From the NCBI GenBank assembly GCA_030596145.1, contig JAUVKS010000018.1:1-15291 (forward strand): DNA of 15,291 nucleotides, in the 5' to 3' direction. Position 1 is the stretch's first letter. Each line of letters starts with the position of its first letter. Position numbers and translations under genes: made by a program. This stretch comes from Pseudomonadota bacterium. Its GTDB lineage: Bacteria; Desulfobacterota; Syntrophia; Syntrophales; JADFWA01. The notes beneath the pieces are model-generated. The model was not told the origin of the DNA and did not search any database. It saw only the letters and a program-made list of their open reading frames with translations. Below, one piece after another: positions 6,842-13,217 of this stretch.

Positions 6842-6942
6842 AGTGCCTAAAGTTTGAAGTGCCTAAAGTGAACTAAAGTTATGGTCCGCCGAAGGCGGTT
6901 TAAATTTAGGCACTTTAGCTCATTTTAGGCACTTTAGGCACT
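6842..6942. repeat. Inverted array of AGTGCCTAAAGT units filling the queA-tgt gap
   Basis: Exact copies of AGTGCCTAAAGT occur at 6842-6853 and 6858-6869. Complementary copies follow on the other side: ACTTTAGGCACT at 6931-6942, with partial units near 6905-6917 and 6923-6936. At the centre is a CCGCC-GAA-GGCGG stem (6886-6898). The whole 101 bp can fold into a long hairpin. It starts three bases after the queA stop and takes up most of the 122-bp gap, leaving no obvious Shine-Dalgarno for tgt. Confidence 0.75.
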
Positions 6943-6945
6943 CTT

Positions 6946-7986
6946 CTACATTATAAACATACAGTCCCCGTAGCTGTAAAAGCGGTATCTCTCCTCTATT
7001 GCTCTTTGGTAAGCCTTTTGTATCAGATCCTTTCCCGCAAAGGCGCAGACGAGAAGAAAGAGAGATGATTTGGGAAGATGGAAGTTGGTTAACAGTATGT
7101 CAACCTTTTTAAAACGGTAGCCGGGGTATATGAACAGACCCGTATTCCCTGATGATTGTTTTATCATTCCCCGGTCGTCGGCAACAGATTCCAGTACCCT
7201 GGTTGAAGTTGTCCCCACGGCAATGACTCTTTTTGCCCGGTTTATGGTTTCGGCAGCTTTCGCGTCTATTTCAAAGAACTCATTTTCCATGACATGGTCT
7301 TCCACAGATTCGGTCTCTATGGGAAGGAAGGTACCGTATCCCACGTGCAGTGTGGTGTATGCAATATCAACTCCCCTGTCTTTCAGGGTTGAAATAACGC
7401 TTGGGGAAAAGTGGAGACCGGCGGTGGGTGCCGCCACCGAACCCGGCACACGAGCGTAAATTGTTTGGTACCTTTCGATGTCCTGAGGGGATCTTTCGTT
7501 CCCCTTTTTTCTTTTAATGTAAGGTGGAAGGGGAGCCCTTCCATGTTTTTCCAAAAAACTATCAAACTCAATTTCTGTTTCGAACTTGAGGACCCATTTC
7601 TTGTCTGAAATTCTTTCAATTATATCTGCCGCGCATCCTTCATCAAAAAATATTCTGGTTCCGATGCCGACTCTCTTTGCCGGCCGTAATAACACTTCCC
7701 ACGTCTGAGATGTGGGTGCAGGGCAGTCTCTTCTTGAGAGGAGAAGTATTTCCAGCATTCCCCCCGTTGCTTTTTTGCCGATAAGCCTCGCCGGGATTAC
7801 CCTGGAATTGTTTATAACCAGGACATCTCCCTTTCTGAAAAATTCCGGGATGTCATAGAAGAATCTATTTTCGATTGATCCGCTTTCCCTGTCTACAACC
7901 ATCATCCGGGAGTGGTCTCTTGAGACACATGGTTGTTGAGCGATTAGTTCTTCAGGGAGGTTATAATCGAATTTTTCTAATCTCAT
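6946..7986 (-). CDS. queA: S-adenosylmethionine:tRNA ribosyltransferase-isomerase
   Basis: QueA transfers and rearranges the ribose of S-adenosylmethionine onto preQ1 in tRNA to give epoxyqueuosine. The 346-residue product begins MRLEKFDYNLPEELIAQ, the standard QueA N-terminus, and includes NNSRVIPARL, the GSVAAPTAGLHFS motif, HVGYGTFLPI and the ending YRFYSYGDCMFI. I reject the longer frame beginning at 8079: its extra 31 residues are encoded by a palindromic repeat (8026-8094). The chosen ATG (7984-7986) lacks a strong Shine-Dalgarno. Tgt follows 122 bp downstream and acts just before it in the pathway. Confidence 0.96.
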   Translation of the reverse strand: MRLEKFDYNLPEELIAQQPCVSRDHSRMMVVDRESGSIENRFFYDIPEFFRKGDVLVINNSRVIPARLIGKKATGGMLEILLLSRRDCPAPTSQTWEVLLRPAKRVGIGTRIFFDEGCAADIIERISDKKWVLKFETEIEFDSFLEKHGRAPLPPYIKRKKGNERSPQDIERYQTIYARVPGSVAAPTAGLHFSPSVISTLKDRGVDIAYTTLHVGYGTFLPIETESVEDHVMENEFFEIDAKAAETINRAKRVIAVGTTSTRVLESVADDRGMIKQSSGNTGLFIYPGYRFKKVDILLTNFHLPKSSLFLLVCAFAGKDLIQKAYQRAIEERYRFYSYGDCMFIM

Positions 7987-8025
7987 CACCGGGGAGCTAC
8001 ACTTTTGCCCTAAATAGTATAAATA

Positions 8026-8094
8026 GTCATTCCCGTGCAAACGGGAATCCAGTATTTTTAACTTCTTATGGATTCCCACTTTCGTGGGAATGAC
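8026..8094. repeat. Paired ATTCCC-N8-GGGAAT palindromic element A
   Basis: The element is bounded by GTCATTCCC (8026-8034) and GGGAATGAC (8086-8094). It contains two 20-bp palindromes of the form ATTCCC-N8-GGGAAT, each with a TCCA-type flank pointing inward. This form resembles the dRS3-type repeats described in Neisseria and similar repeats in many other bacteria. It lies in the 195-bp gap between the DUF2065 gene and queA and creates the spurious N-terminal extension of the queA frame. Confidence 0.8.
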
Positions 8095-8181
8095 AGAAAA
8101 GGTTTGTTATTCAAACCTCTCTGTATAAATAGTAAGGTGTGGGAGATAATCGAAAAATGTTTCAAAGTCAATAAAATTATC

Positions 8182-8367
8182 TTAACTTCTCCCGAAATAG
8201 ACGAAGACCAGGCCGATAATGATTGCCGACAACCCCAGAATCCTCAAAGTCGTATCGGGTATCTCATACACCTTCATGAGGTAGGCCTTAATCTTTTCCG
8301 GAAAGGCAAAATAGGGAAGACCTTCGATTATTAAAACCAATCCTATGACACAGAGAAAAAATTTCAT
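8182..8367 (-). CDS. Small inner-membrane protein, DUF2065 (YjeT-like)
   Basis: A 61-residue protein with two membrane spans (about 2-19 and 42-58) separated by a short loop with the recognisable EGLPYFAFPEKIKAYL segment and the ILGLSAIIIGL second helix. This is the pattern of DUF2065/YjeT, a family of unknown function. In E. coli yjeT lies near hflK/hflC and purA, which are not here. An AAGGAG (8379-8384) 11 bases before the ATG supports translation. It stands alone between repeat-rich gaps, with mazG upstream and queA downstream on the same strand. Family assignment is fairly sure; the role is unknown. Confidence 0.82.
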   Translation of the reverse strand: MKFFLCVIGLVLIIEGLPYFAFPEKIKAYLMKVYEIPDTTLRILGLSAIIIGLVFVYFGRS

Positions 8368-8388
8368 AAACAGTTTAGCTCCTTAAAT

Positions 8389-8407
8389 CCCCCTTTACTA
8401 AAGGAGG
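8389..8407. repeat. Short C-rich/G-rich hairpin upstream of the DUF2065 gene
   Basis: CCCCCTTT (8389-8396) pairs with AAAGGAGG (8400-8407) around a 3-base loop with one mismatch. It starts 5 bases upstream of the Shine-Dalgarno of the DUF2065 gene. Without a T tract on the coding side it is not a terminator; it looks like a copy of a dispersed repeat. Confidence 0.5.
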
Positions 8408-8530
8408 GAGGGGGGGCTCCCATCGCCGTCAATTCCTTTTTTCATTGATAAACATAAAGGCACATAATGGAGATGTCCTATTGATTCGATTATTTAACTA
8501 ATGAAACAAAGATACAATCGTAAAAAGTCT

Positions 8531-8607
8531 GTCATTCCCGCGTAGGCGGGAATCCATAAACGGCTAAGCATTTGAAAAGCCTGGATTCCCGTTTTCACGG
8601 GAATGAC
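8531..8607. repeat. Paired ATTCCC-N8-GGGAAT palindromic element B
   Basis: Same design as the element at 8026-8094: GTCATTCCC (8531-8539) to GGGAATGAC (8599-8607), with two internal 20-bp ATTCCC-N8-GGGAAT palindromes whose variable centres differ from those of element A. It lies in the 295-bp gap between mazG and the DUF2065 gene. Apart from this and the hairpin at 8389-8407 I see no convincing promoter or RNA gene in that gap. Confidence 0.8.
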
Positions 8608-8662
8608 AAAATTGTGTATATTTCGACTTTTACGAGACCATCAACAAATGAAACTAATAGAA

Positions 8663-9490
8663 CTAATAAAACTGTTCTGCCCTTTTCGCTTCATCCCACA
8701 GACGGTCCATCTCCTCAAGTGTCGCATCGGATGGGGTTTTTCCCTGATCCTTCAGCTTCTCCTCGATGTGGGAGAATCTATCGGTAAATTTCTTTATGGA
8801 AGACCTCAAGGCTTCATCTGCGTTGATCTCTACAAATCTGCTGAGATTTACGAGAGAGAAGATAATGTCACCCATTTCGTCTTTGATCTGGTCTTTTTCT
8901 TTTGATTTGAGGGCAGCTTTAAGTTCTTTCAGCTCTTCCTCAATTTTTTTCAGGACACCGTCGATATTTTCCCAGTCAAAGCCGACCTGAGAGGCTTTTT
9001 TCGTTATCTTTTGTGCCCTTAAAAGGGAAGGCATAGATTTCGGTATCTGATAAAAGAGCGATTCATTTTTGTCTTTTCTGCTTTCCTCCTGTTTTTTTAT
9101 ATCCTCCCAGTTGGATTTGATTTCCTGGATGTCTTTAACTTTTTTATTTTCAAAGACATGGGGATGTCTCCGGATCATCTTTTTTGATATATCTTCTATT
9201 ACATCGGATATATTAAACTCACCGGTCTCTTCAGACATTCTTGTTAGAAAGAGTATCTGGAAGAGGAGATCACCCAGCTCTTCCTTAAGCTCCTTCGGGT
9301 GTCCGCTATCAATGGCATCAATGACTTCGTAGGCCTCTTCTATCAGATATCTCCCCACATCTTCTTTCTTCTGGTCAATGTCCCATGGACATCCATCGGG
9401 GGATCTTAATGTCTGTATTATTTTTAGAAGCTTTTGGAACCCCTGTTCGGACTGTGAGGAAGGATCTCGCAGCTCTGTTTTTTTAGTCAT
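8663..9490 (-). CDS. mazG: Nucleoside triphosphate pyrophosphohydrolase MazG
   Basis: MazG hydrolyses nucleoside triphosphates to monophosphates and pyrophosphate; in E. coli it also lowers (p)ppGpp pools. The 275-residue protein has the usual double-domain length. The N-terminal domain carries LRSPDGCPWD, the magnesium-binding EEAYE helix and EELGDLLFQ; the C-terminal domain carries the matching EEELKELK and DEMGDIIFSLVNL. The ATG at 9488-9490 lies inside the end of the HD-GYP gene (8-nt overlap, ATGACTAA) with GGGAG just upstream. The two are therefore probably translated together. The frame extends to 9517 but that start is worse placed. The coupling to a c-di-GMP phosphodiesterase is not a standard arrangement I recognise. 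Confidence 0.94.
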   Translation of the reverse strand: MTKKTELRDPSSQSEQGFQKLLKIIQTLRSPDGCPWDIDQKKEDVGRYLIEEAYEVIDAIDSGHPKELKEELGDLLFQILFLTRMSEETGEFNISDVIEDISKKMIRRHPHVFENKKVKDIQEIKSNWEDIKKQEESRKDKNESLFYQIPKSMPSLLRAQKITKKASQVGFDWENIDGVLKKIEEELKELKAALKSKEKDQIKDEMGDIIFSLVNLSRFVEINADEALRSSIKKFTDRFSHIEEKLKDQGKTPSDATLEEMDRLWDEAKRAEQFY

Positions 9491-11285
9491 GATTCTCCCA
9501 TTCTTCCTCGAAGGCAAACCTTTCTTCTTTAAAAAGCGTCACACAGGCATCAACTGCCTCAGCATCATAAAGAATCCCTTTGTTCTGTGAGATTTCCTCT
9601 AATGCCCTGTCTATACCGAAAGCTGCTCGGTAGGGCCGGTGAGAGCACATGGCCTCAACCACATCGGCCACGGCCAGGATCCTCGCTTCCAGAATAATAT
9701 CTTCACCGGAAAGACCTTGATGATATCCGGAACCGTCCAACCTTTCTTGATGTTGAAGCACGATCTGGGTAACAGCCTCCGGGCATCTTGTTTTTTGCAA
9801 TATGTCGTAGCCTACCTGTGGGTGGGACTTAACCATATCGAATTCGATTTCGCTCAACCGGCCGGGCTTGCTGAGAATTTCAGACGGCACATTTATCTTG
9901 CCGATGTCATGTATCACCGCGGCCGTATGGAGATCTCTAATCCGCTCCTCTGGAAGGTTCATCTCTTCGGCGATGGCGCAGGCGAGCTGAGCTACCCGTC
10001 GTTGATGACCGGCAGTATAGGGGTCTCTCATTTCTACTGTTGCCGCCAGGGCATTGACGGTTCCATCTAAAGCGGCTTGCAACCTTTTGTAACTTTTTTC
10101 CAGTTTCTTTTCTGTCCGCTTGCGTTCGGTGATGTCACGTATAGATTCGATGGCACCGACCACATTTCCCCTGTGATCAAATATGGGGCTTGCCTTTGCC
10201 CATAGAAACAGATCCTGTCCTTTTACGAAAGGGACATCCGTTTCGACGATAAGGCAGTTTTTTTCCTTGCTGATAAAGGAATACTTTTTTTCTATTTCTT
10301 CGTCAGGTTTAAACACAAGATCAATCAATACAGGTCTTCTTGTGTTATAAAATGGGATGGCATATTCATAGTTACCTTTGCCCACCATATCTTTGGCCTT
10401 GACGCCGGTCATTTCTTCAATAGCCCGGTTCCAGGTGACCACCTTGCCTTCAAGGTTAATAGCAAAGGTGGCGTCAGGCAGAAAATTAATAATGTCGGCA
10501 GATCGCTGTTCTGATTCTTTGAGAGCCTCCTCAGTCTGCTTGCGCGTGGTAATGTCACGGGCGATACCGATCCTGCCTGTGGTCTTCCCCTTGGCATCCA
10601 GCAGTGATGTCACATTTACCTCTACAGGGATTTTCTTCCCGTCTTTATGTGCAATCTCGATCTCGTAAATGGGGATCGTTTCTCCGGAAAGACCTCGTCT
10701 GAAGCGGTCAATCGTTGATTCTATGTATTCAGGGGCAAGTATTTCGGTGAAAGAACGTCCTATCCAATCCTTCGTGGAATAGCCGACGGTCTTTTCACCT
10801 GCGGGGTTAAGGTAGGTACACTTACCTTCTTTGTCCAGAGTGAAGATGATATCAGTTGCAGTCTCAGTTAGTCCGCGGTATTTCTCCTCGCTTTCCCTCA
10901 GCGTTTTTTCCATCTCATGTTTATAAAGAGCTGTTTCAATGACGGTATGAAGTTCACTTTCACCGAACGGTTTTAGTATATAGCCAAATGGCTCTGTTAT
11001 TTTTGCCCTTTGCAGGTTTACATCATCCGCGTAGGCGGTGAGATATACAACGGGGATATCGAGACGGGAATATATTTGATCAGCGGCGTCTATACCATTC
11101 ATATTGCCTTCTAACACAATATCCATCAGCACTAAATCCGGGTGTGCCTTCTTTGCCTTTTTAACAGCCTCCTCACCGGAGGTGGCAATACCGGAAATGC
11201 CATATCCAAGATTTTCCAGGATTCCCTTTATATCCTCAGCAACAATTCGTTCATCCTCAACTACCAGAATCTTTTTTTTCATCAT
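9483..11285 (-). CDS. REC-PAS-PAS-HD-GYP response regulator (putative c-di-GMP phosphodiesterase, GYH variant)
   Basis: A 600-residue cytoplasmic regulator. The receiver (about 5-125) has acidic pair Glu10/Asp11, phospho-acceptor Asp55, Thr83 and Lys105. Two PAS domains follow (about 134-250 and 255-390), both ending in PAC-type RDIT(T/E)RK. The HD-GYP domain begins around 400, with the HD pair at His459-Asp460 and the second motif HQERLDGSGYHQGL from 512. HD-GYP enzymes break down cyclic di-GMP. The signature GYP is GYH (520-522), so activity is likely but not certain. I start at the ATG 11283-11285, with GAGAGG upstream; the longer frame to 11378 includes 31 residues from repeat and intergenic DNA. 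It follows the deletion relic and overlaps mazG. Confidence 0.9.
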   Translation of the reverse strand: MMKKKILVVEDERIVAEDIKGILENLGYGISGIATSGEEAVKKAKKAHPDLVLMDIVLEGNMNGIDAADQIYSRLDIPVVYLTAYADDVNLQRAKITEPFGYILKPFGESELHTVIETALYKHEMEKTLRESEEKYRGLTETATDIIFTLDKEGKCTYLNPAGEKTVGYSTKDWIGRSFTEILAPEYIESTIDRFRRGLSGETIPIYEIEIAHKDGKKIPVEVNVTSLLDAKGKTTGRIGIARDITTRKQTEEALKESEQRSADIINFLPDATFAINLEGKVVTWNRAIEEMTGVKAKDMVGKGNYEYAIPFYNTRRPVLIDLVFKPDEEIEKKYSFISKEKNCLIVETDVPFVKGQDLFLWAKASPIFDHRGNVVGAIESIRDITERKRTEKKLEKSYKRLQAALDGTVNALAATVEMRDPYTAGHQRRVAQLACAIAEEMNLPEERIRDLHTAAVIHDIGKINVPSEILSKPGRLSEIEFDMVKSHPQVGYDILQKTRCPEAVTQIVLQHQERLDGSGYHQGLSGEDIILEARILAVADVVEAMCSHRPYRAAFGIDRALEEISQNKGILYDAEAVDACVTLFKEERFAFEEEWENHD

Positions 11286-11304
11286 TGTCTCAATCCTCTC
11301 ATGT

Positions 11305-11354
11305 GTCATTCCCGCCTGTCTGCCGTGCCTGCACAGGCAGGCGAAAGCGGGAAT
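11305..11354. repeat. Composite palindromic element C (ATTCCC ends around a CCTGTCTG hairpin)
   Basis: GTCATTCCC at 11305-11313 and GGGAAT at 11349-11354 form the outer ends, as in elements A and B. Nested inside is a different hairpin, GCCTGTCTG (11314-11322) with CAGGCAGGC (11334-11342), pairing with one G-U. It occupies most of the 82-bp gap between the relic and the HD-GYP gene. The same inner 9-bp arms occur inside the kinase gene at 11771-11802. Confidence 0.7.
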
Positions 11355-11367
11355 CTGACAATTCTTA

Positions 11368-11712
11368 CTAAAAGGCAAACCCTTTCTCTGTGAAAAGTCT
11401 CACACAGGCATCTGCCACCTCAGGATCATAAAGAATACCGTTGTTCTGTGAAATTTCCTCTAATGCTTTCTCTATACCGAGGGCCGGCCGGTAGGGTCGG
11501 TGAGAAGACATGGCCACAGCCATGATCCTTGCTTCCAGAATGATATCCATAAGTACGAGATCCGGGTATGTCTTTCCCGCTTCTTGAACGGCCTCCTCTC
11601 CTGTGGAGATAATGGCGGGAACAATGTATCCAAGCCTCTCAAGCGTTTCTATTATATCTCTGGCTACCATTCTTTCGTCCTCAACTACCAGAATCCTTGT
11701 TTTTTTCTCCAT
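11368..11712 (-). pseudogene. Relic of a REC...HD-GYP regulator with large internal deletion
   Basis: A 114-residue frame. Residues 1-60 are the first half of a receiver domain (RILVVEDER, phospho-site Asp56 in LVLMDI). Residues 57-114 match only the tail of an HD-GYP domain (LEARIMAVA, MSSHRPYRPALG, ALEEISQN, YDPEVADACVRLF). Compared with the intact neighbour at 9483-11285, roughly 480 codons are gone. The join falls where both parents read D-I-x-L-E (11533-11547). Five further codons (ADVVE in the neighbour) are missing at 11511-11514. Both losses keep the frame. The receiver lacks its Thr and Lys switch residues and the HD-GYP part lacks all metal ligands, so neither activity can remain. 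The ATG at 11710-11712 has an AGGTGG upstream, so the protein may still be made. Confidence 0.8.
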
Positions 11713-11737
11713 TGTTACTGCCACCTTTCACACATAC

Positions 11738-13198
11738 TTACACACTAAACGTAATCTTAAACACAGCCCCGCCTGCCTGTGCGTGTCCGCCCGCAGACAG
11801 GCCATCTCTTTCAATCTCCAGGTCTCCCTTTAGTTGCCGGGTCAGCTCACTTACTAACCGCAGCCCCAGTGTTTTTATATTGGTAATATCCATATCTTCC
11901 GGAAGTCCGATACCGGTATCACTTACGATCAATGTTAATCTGTTGTCCTTATCCGTGTGGAGGTTTATAGAGACTTCTCCTCTTCTATTATCGGGAAAGG
12001 CATGTTTCAGGGAATTGGAAACCAGTTCATTTGTGATCAGGCCGCAGGGTATCGCCTTGTCAATACTTAAAAGCACATCAGCGCAATTGATGTTCAGTCT
12101 GACGGTATTCGTATCAACACTGTAAGTATGGAAGAGGTGTCGTGTTATGCTTTTTATGTAGTCGGCAAAGTCAATCCTTGCCAGGTCTTCAGATTGGTAT
12201 AACTTTTCATGGACGAGTGCCATGGAGAGGATACGATCCCGGCTCTCTTTGAACATTTCAAGTGATTCTTTATCTTTTATATATCGGGACTGGAGATTGA
12301 TGAGACTGGAGATGATCTGCAGGTTGTTCTTGACACGATGGTGAATTTCCTGCAGAAGCACTTCTTTCTCCCTCAGCGATGCCTTGATCCGGTCCTCCGC
12401 ACGCTTGCGGTCGGTGATATCGCGTGTAATCCCTATAATCCCAATGGGCTGACCTTCCGGGTCGTGCAGAAACCTTATTGTAGACTCTGTCCAGATTGTG
12501 GAATCATCCTTGCGCCGTTGCTCAAGCTCCAGCACTCGCGACCAGGATGCTTTCCCCTGCTGTGTCTTATCTGCGGCCAGCTCTTCACCAAAGGCCTCCA
12601 TAGCAATTGCAAGGGAAGCGGGAGCCATCATTTCTTCTAATGACAGGGCAATCGCTTCGTCAACGCTGTAGCCCCCGAGATGCGTAACGGAGGGGCTCAT
12701 ATAGGTGAGTCGGAGGTTCATATCCATCGTCCAGATGACATCTGTCGTGTTCTCGGCGATCAGACGGTACTTTTCCTCGCTCTTCAGCAGCGCCTTTTCC
12801 GCCCGCTTGCGTTCCCGCCGCACCTCGGCGTCGCGCAACTCTCGCTCAATGGCGGGAATCAGCCGGGCGAGATTGCCTTTCGTGAGGAAATCATGGGCGC
12901 CGGCCTTCATTGCTTCCACGGCTGTTTCTTCACCAATTAAGCCTGAGATGAGAATGAAGGGAATGTCCAGATTACTTTTCTTCAAGATCTTCAACGCCTC
13001 CAGGCCGCTGAAGGATGGCATGGAATAGTCGGAGAGAACTATGTCCCACGGTTGCCTGTCAAGGGACTCTTTCATGGCCGCAGGCGTATCGACCCGTTCA
13101 AACGTCACGTCGTAGCCGCCACGCCGCAGTTCGCGTGCCAGCAGCATGGCATCGTCTTCAGAGTCTTCTACAATCAATGCTCGGAGAAATGTGGTCAT
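11738..13198 (-). CDS. REC-PAS-HisKA_2 sensor histidine kinase
   Basis: A 486-residue cytoplasmic kinase. An N-terminal receiver (about 5-122; Asp57 in LSDYSMP, Lys107) is followed by a PAS domain (about 140-265, ending ITRDITDRK). Then comes a HisKA_2 dimerisation/phospho-acceptor region (LLQEIHHRVKNNLQIISSL, His286/287) and a HATPase domain with NELVSNSLKHAF and DTGIGLP. Such kinases usually signal to separate response regulators; the REC-GGDEF and REC-HD-GYP proteins beside it are natural candidates, though this is inference. Near its C-terminus, residues of about GLSAGGHAQAGG are encoded by a palindromic repeat (11771-11802). It starts 19 nt after the GGDEF gene and is followed 25 nt later by the relic. 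Confidence 0.92.
   Translation of the reverse strand: MTTFLRALIVEDSEDDAMLLARELRRGGYDVTFERVDTPAAMKESLDRQPWDIVLSDYSMPSFSGLEALKILKKSNLDIPFILISGLIGEETAVEAMKAGAHDFLTKGNLARLIPAIERELRDAEVRRERKRAEKALLKSEEKYRLIAENTTDVIWTMDMNLRLTYMSPSVTHLGGYSVDEAIALSLEEMMAPASLAIAMEAFGEELAADKTQQGKASWSRVLELEQRRKDDSTIWTESTIRFLHDPEGQPIGIIGITRDITDRKRAEDRIKASLREKEVLLQEIHHRVKNNLQIISSLINLQSRYIKDKESLEMFKESRDRILSMALVHEKLYQSEDLARIDFADYIKSITRHLFHTYSVDTNTVRLNINCADVLLSIDKAIPCGLITNELVSNSLKHAFPDNRRGEVSINLHTDKDNRLTLIVSDTGIGLPEDMDITNIKTLGLRLVSELTRQLKGDLEIERDGLSAGGHAQAGGAVFKITFSV
11771..11802. repeat. Palindromic repeat lying in frame inside the kinase gene
   Basis: GCCTGCCTG (11771-11779) and CAGACAGGC (11794-11802) form a 9-bp stem with one G-U and a 14-base loop. 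The arms are the same as those of the hairpin nested in element C (11314-11342). The block is read in the kinase frame as a Gly/Ala-rich stretch that the paralogous kinase (14507-15291) lacks. Confidence 0.65.
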
Positions 13199-13217
13199 TT
13201 TATTGTTCCCTTTCCGG

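Noticed and set aside
6842..6942. CRISPR array
   Set aside because: Units are 12 bp, spacing is irregular and copies invert around a centre; no cas genes. It is a palindromic repeat array.
7987..8079. 31-codon N-terminal extension of QueA
   Set aside because: Encoded by the ATTCCC-type palindrome; the standard QueA N-terminus begins at 7986.
8068..8334. Plus-strand frame across element A and the DUF2065 gene
   Set aside because: Begins in a repeat and is antisense to a gene with good membrane-protein features and its own Shine-Dalgarno.
8389..8407. Intrinsic terminator after mazG
   Set aside because: On the minus strand the hairpin is followed by a G-rich to A-rich stretch without a T tract, and it sits just before the DUF2065 ribosome site.
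11286..11378. 31-codon N-terminal extension of the HD-GYP regulator
   Set aside because: Runs through composite element C; the receiver domain begins right after the ATG at 11285.
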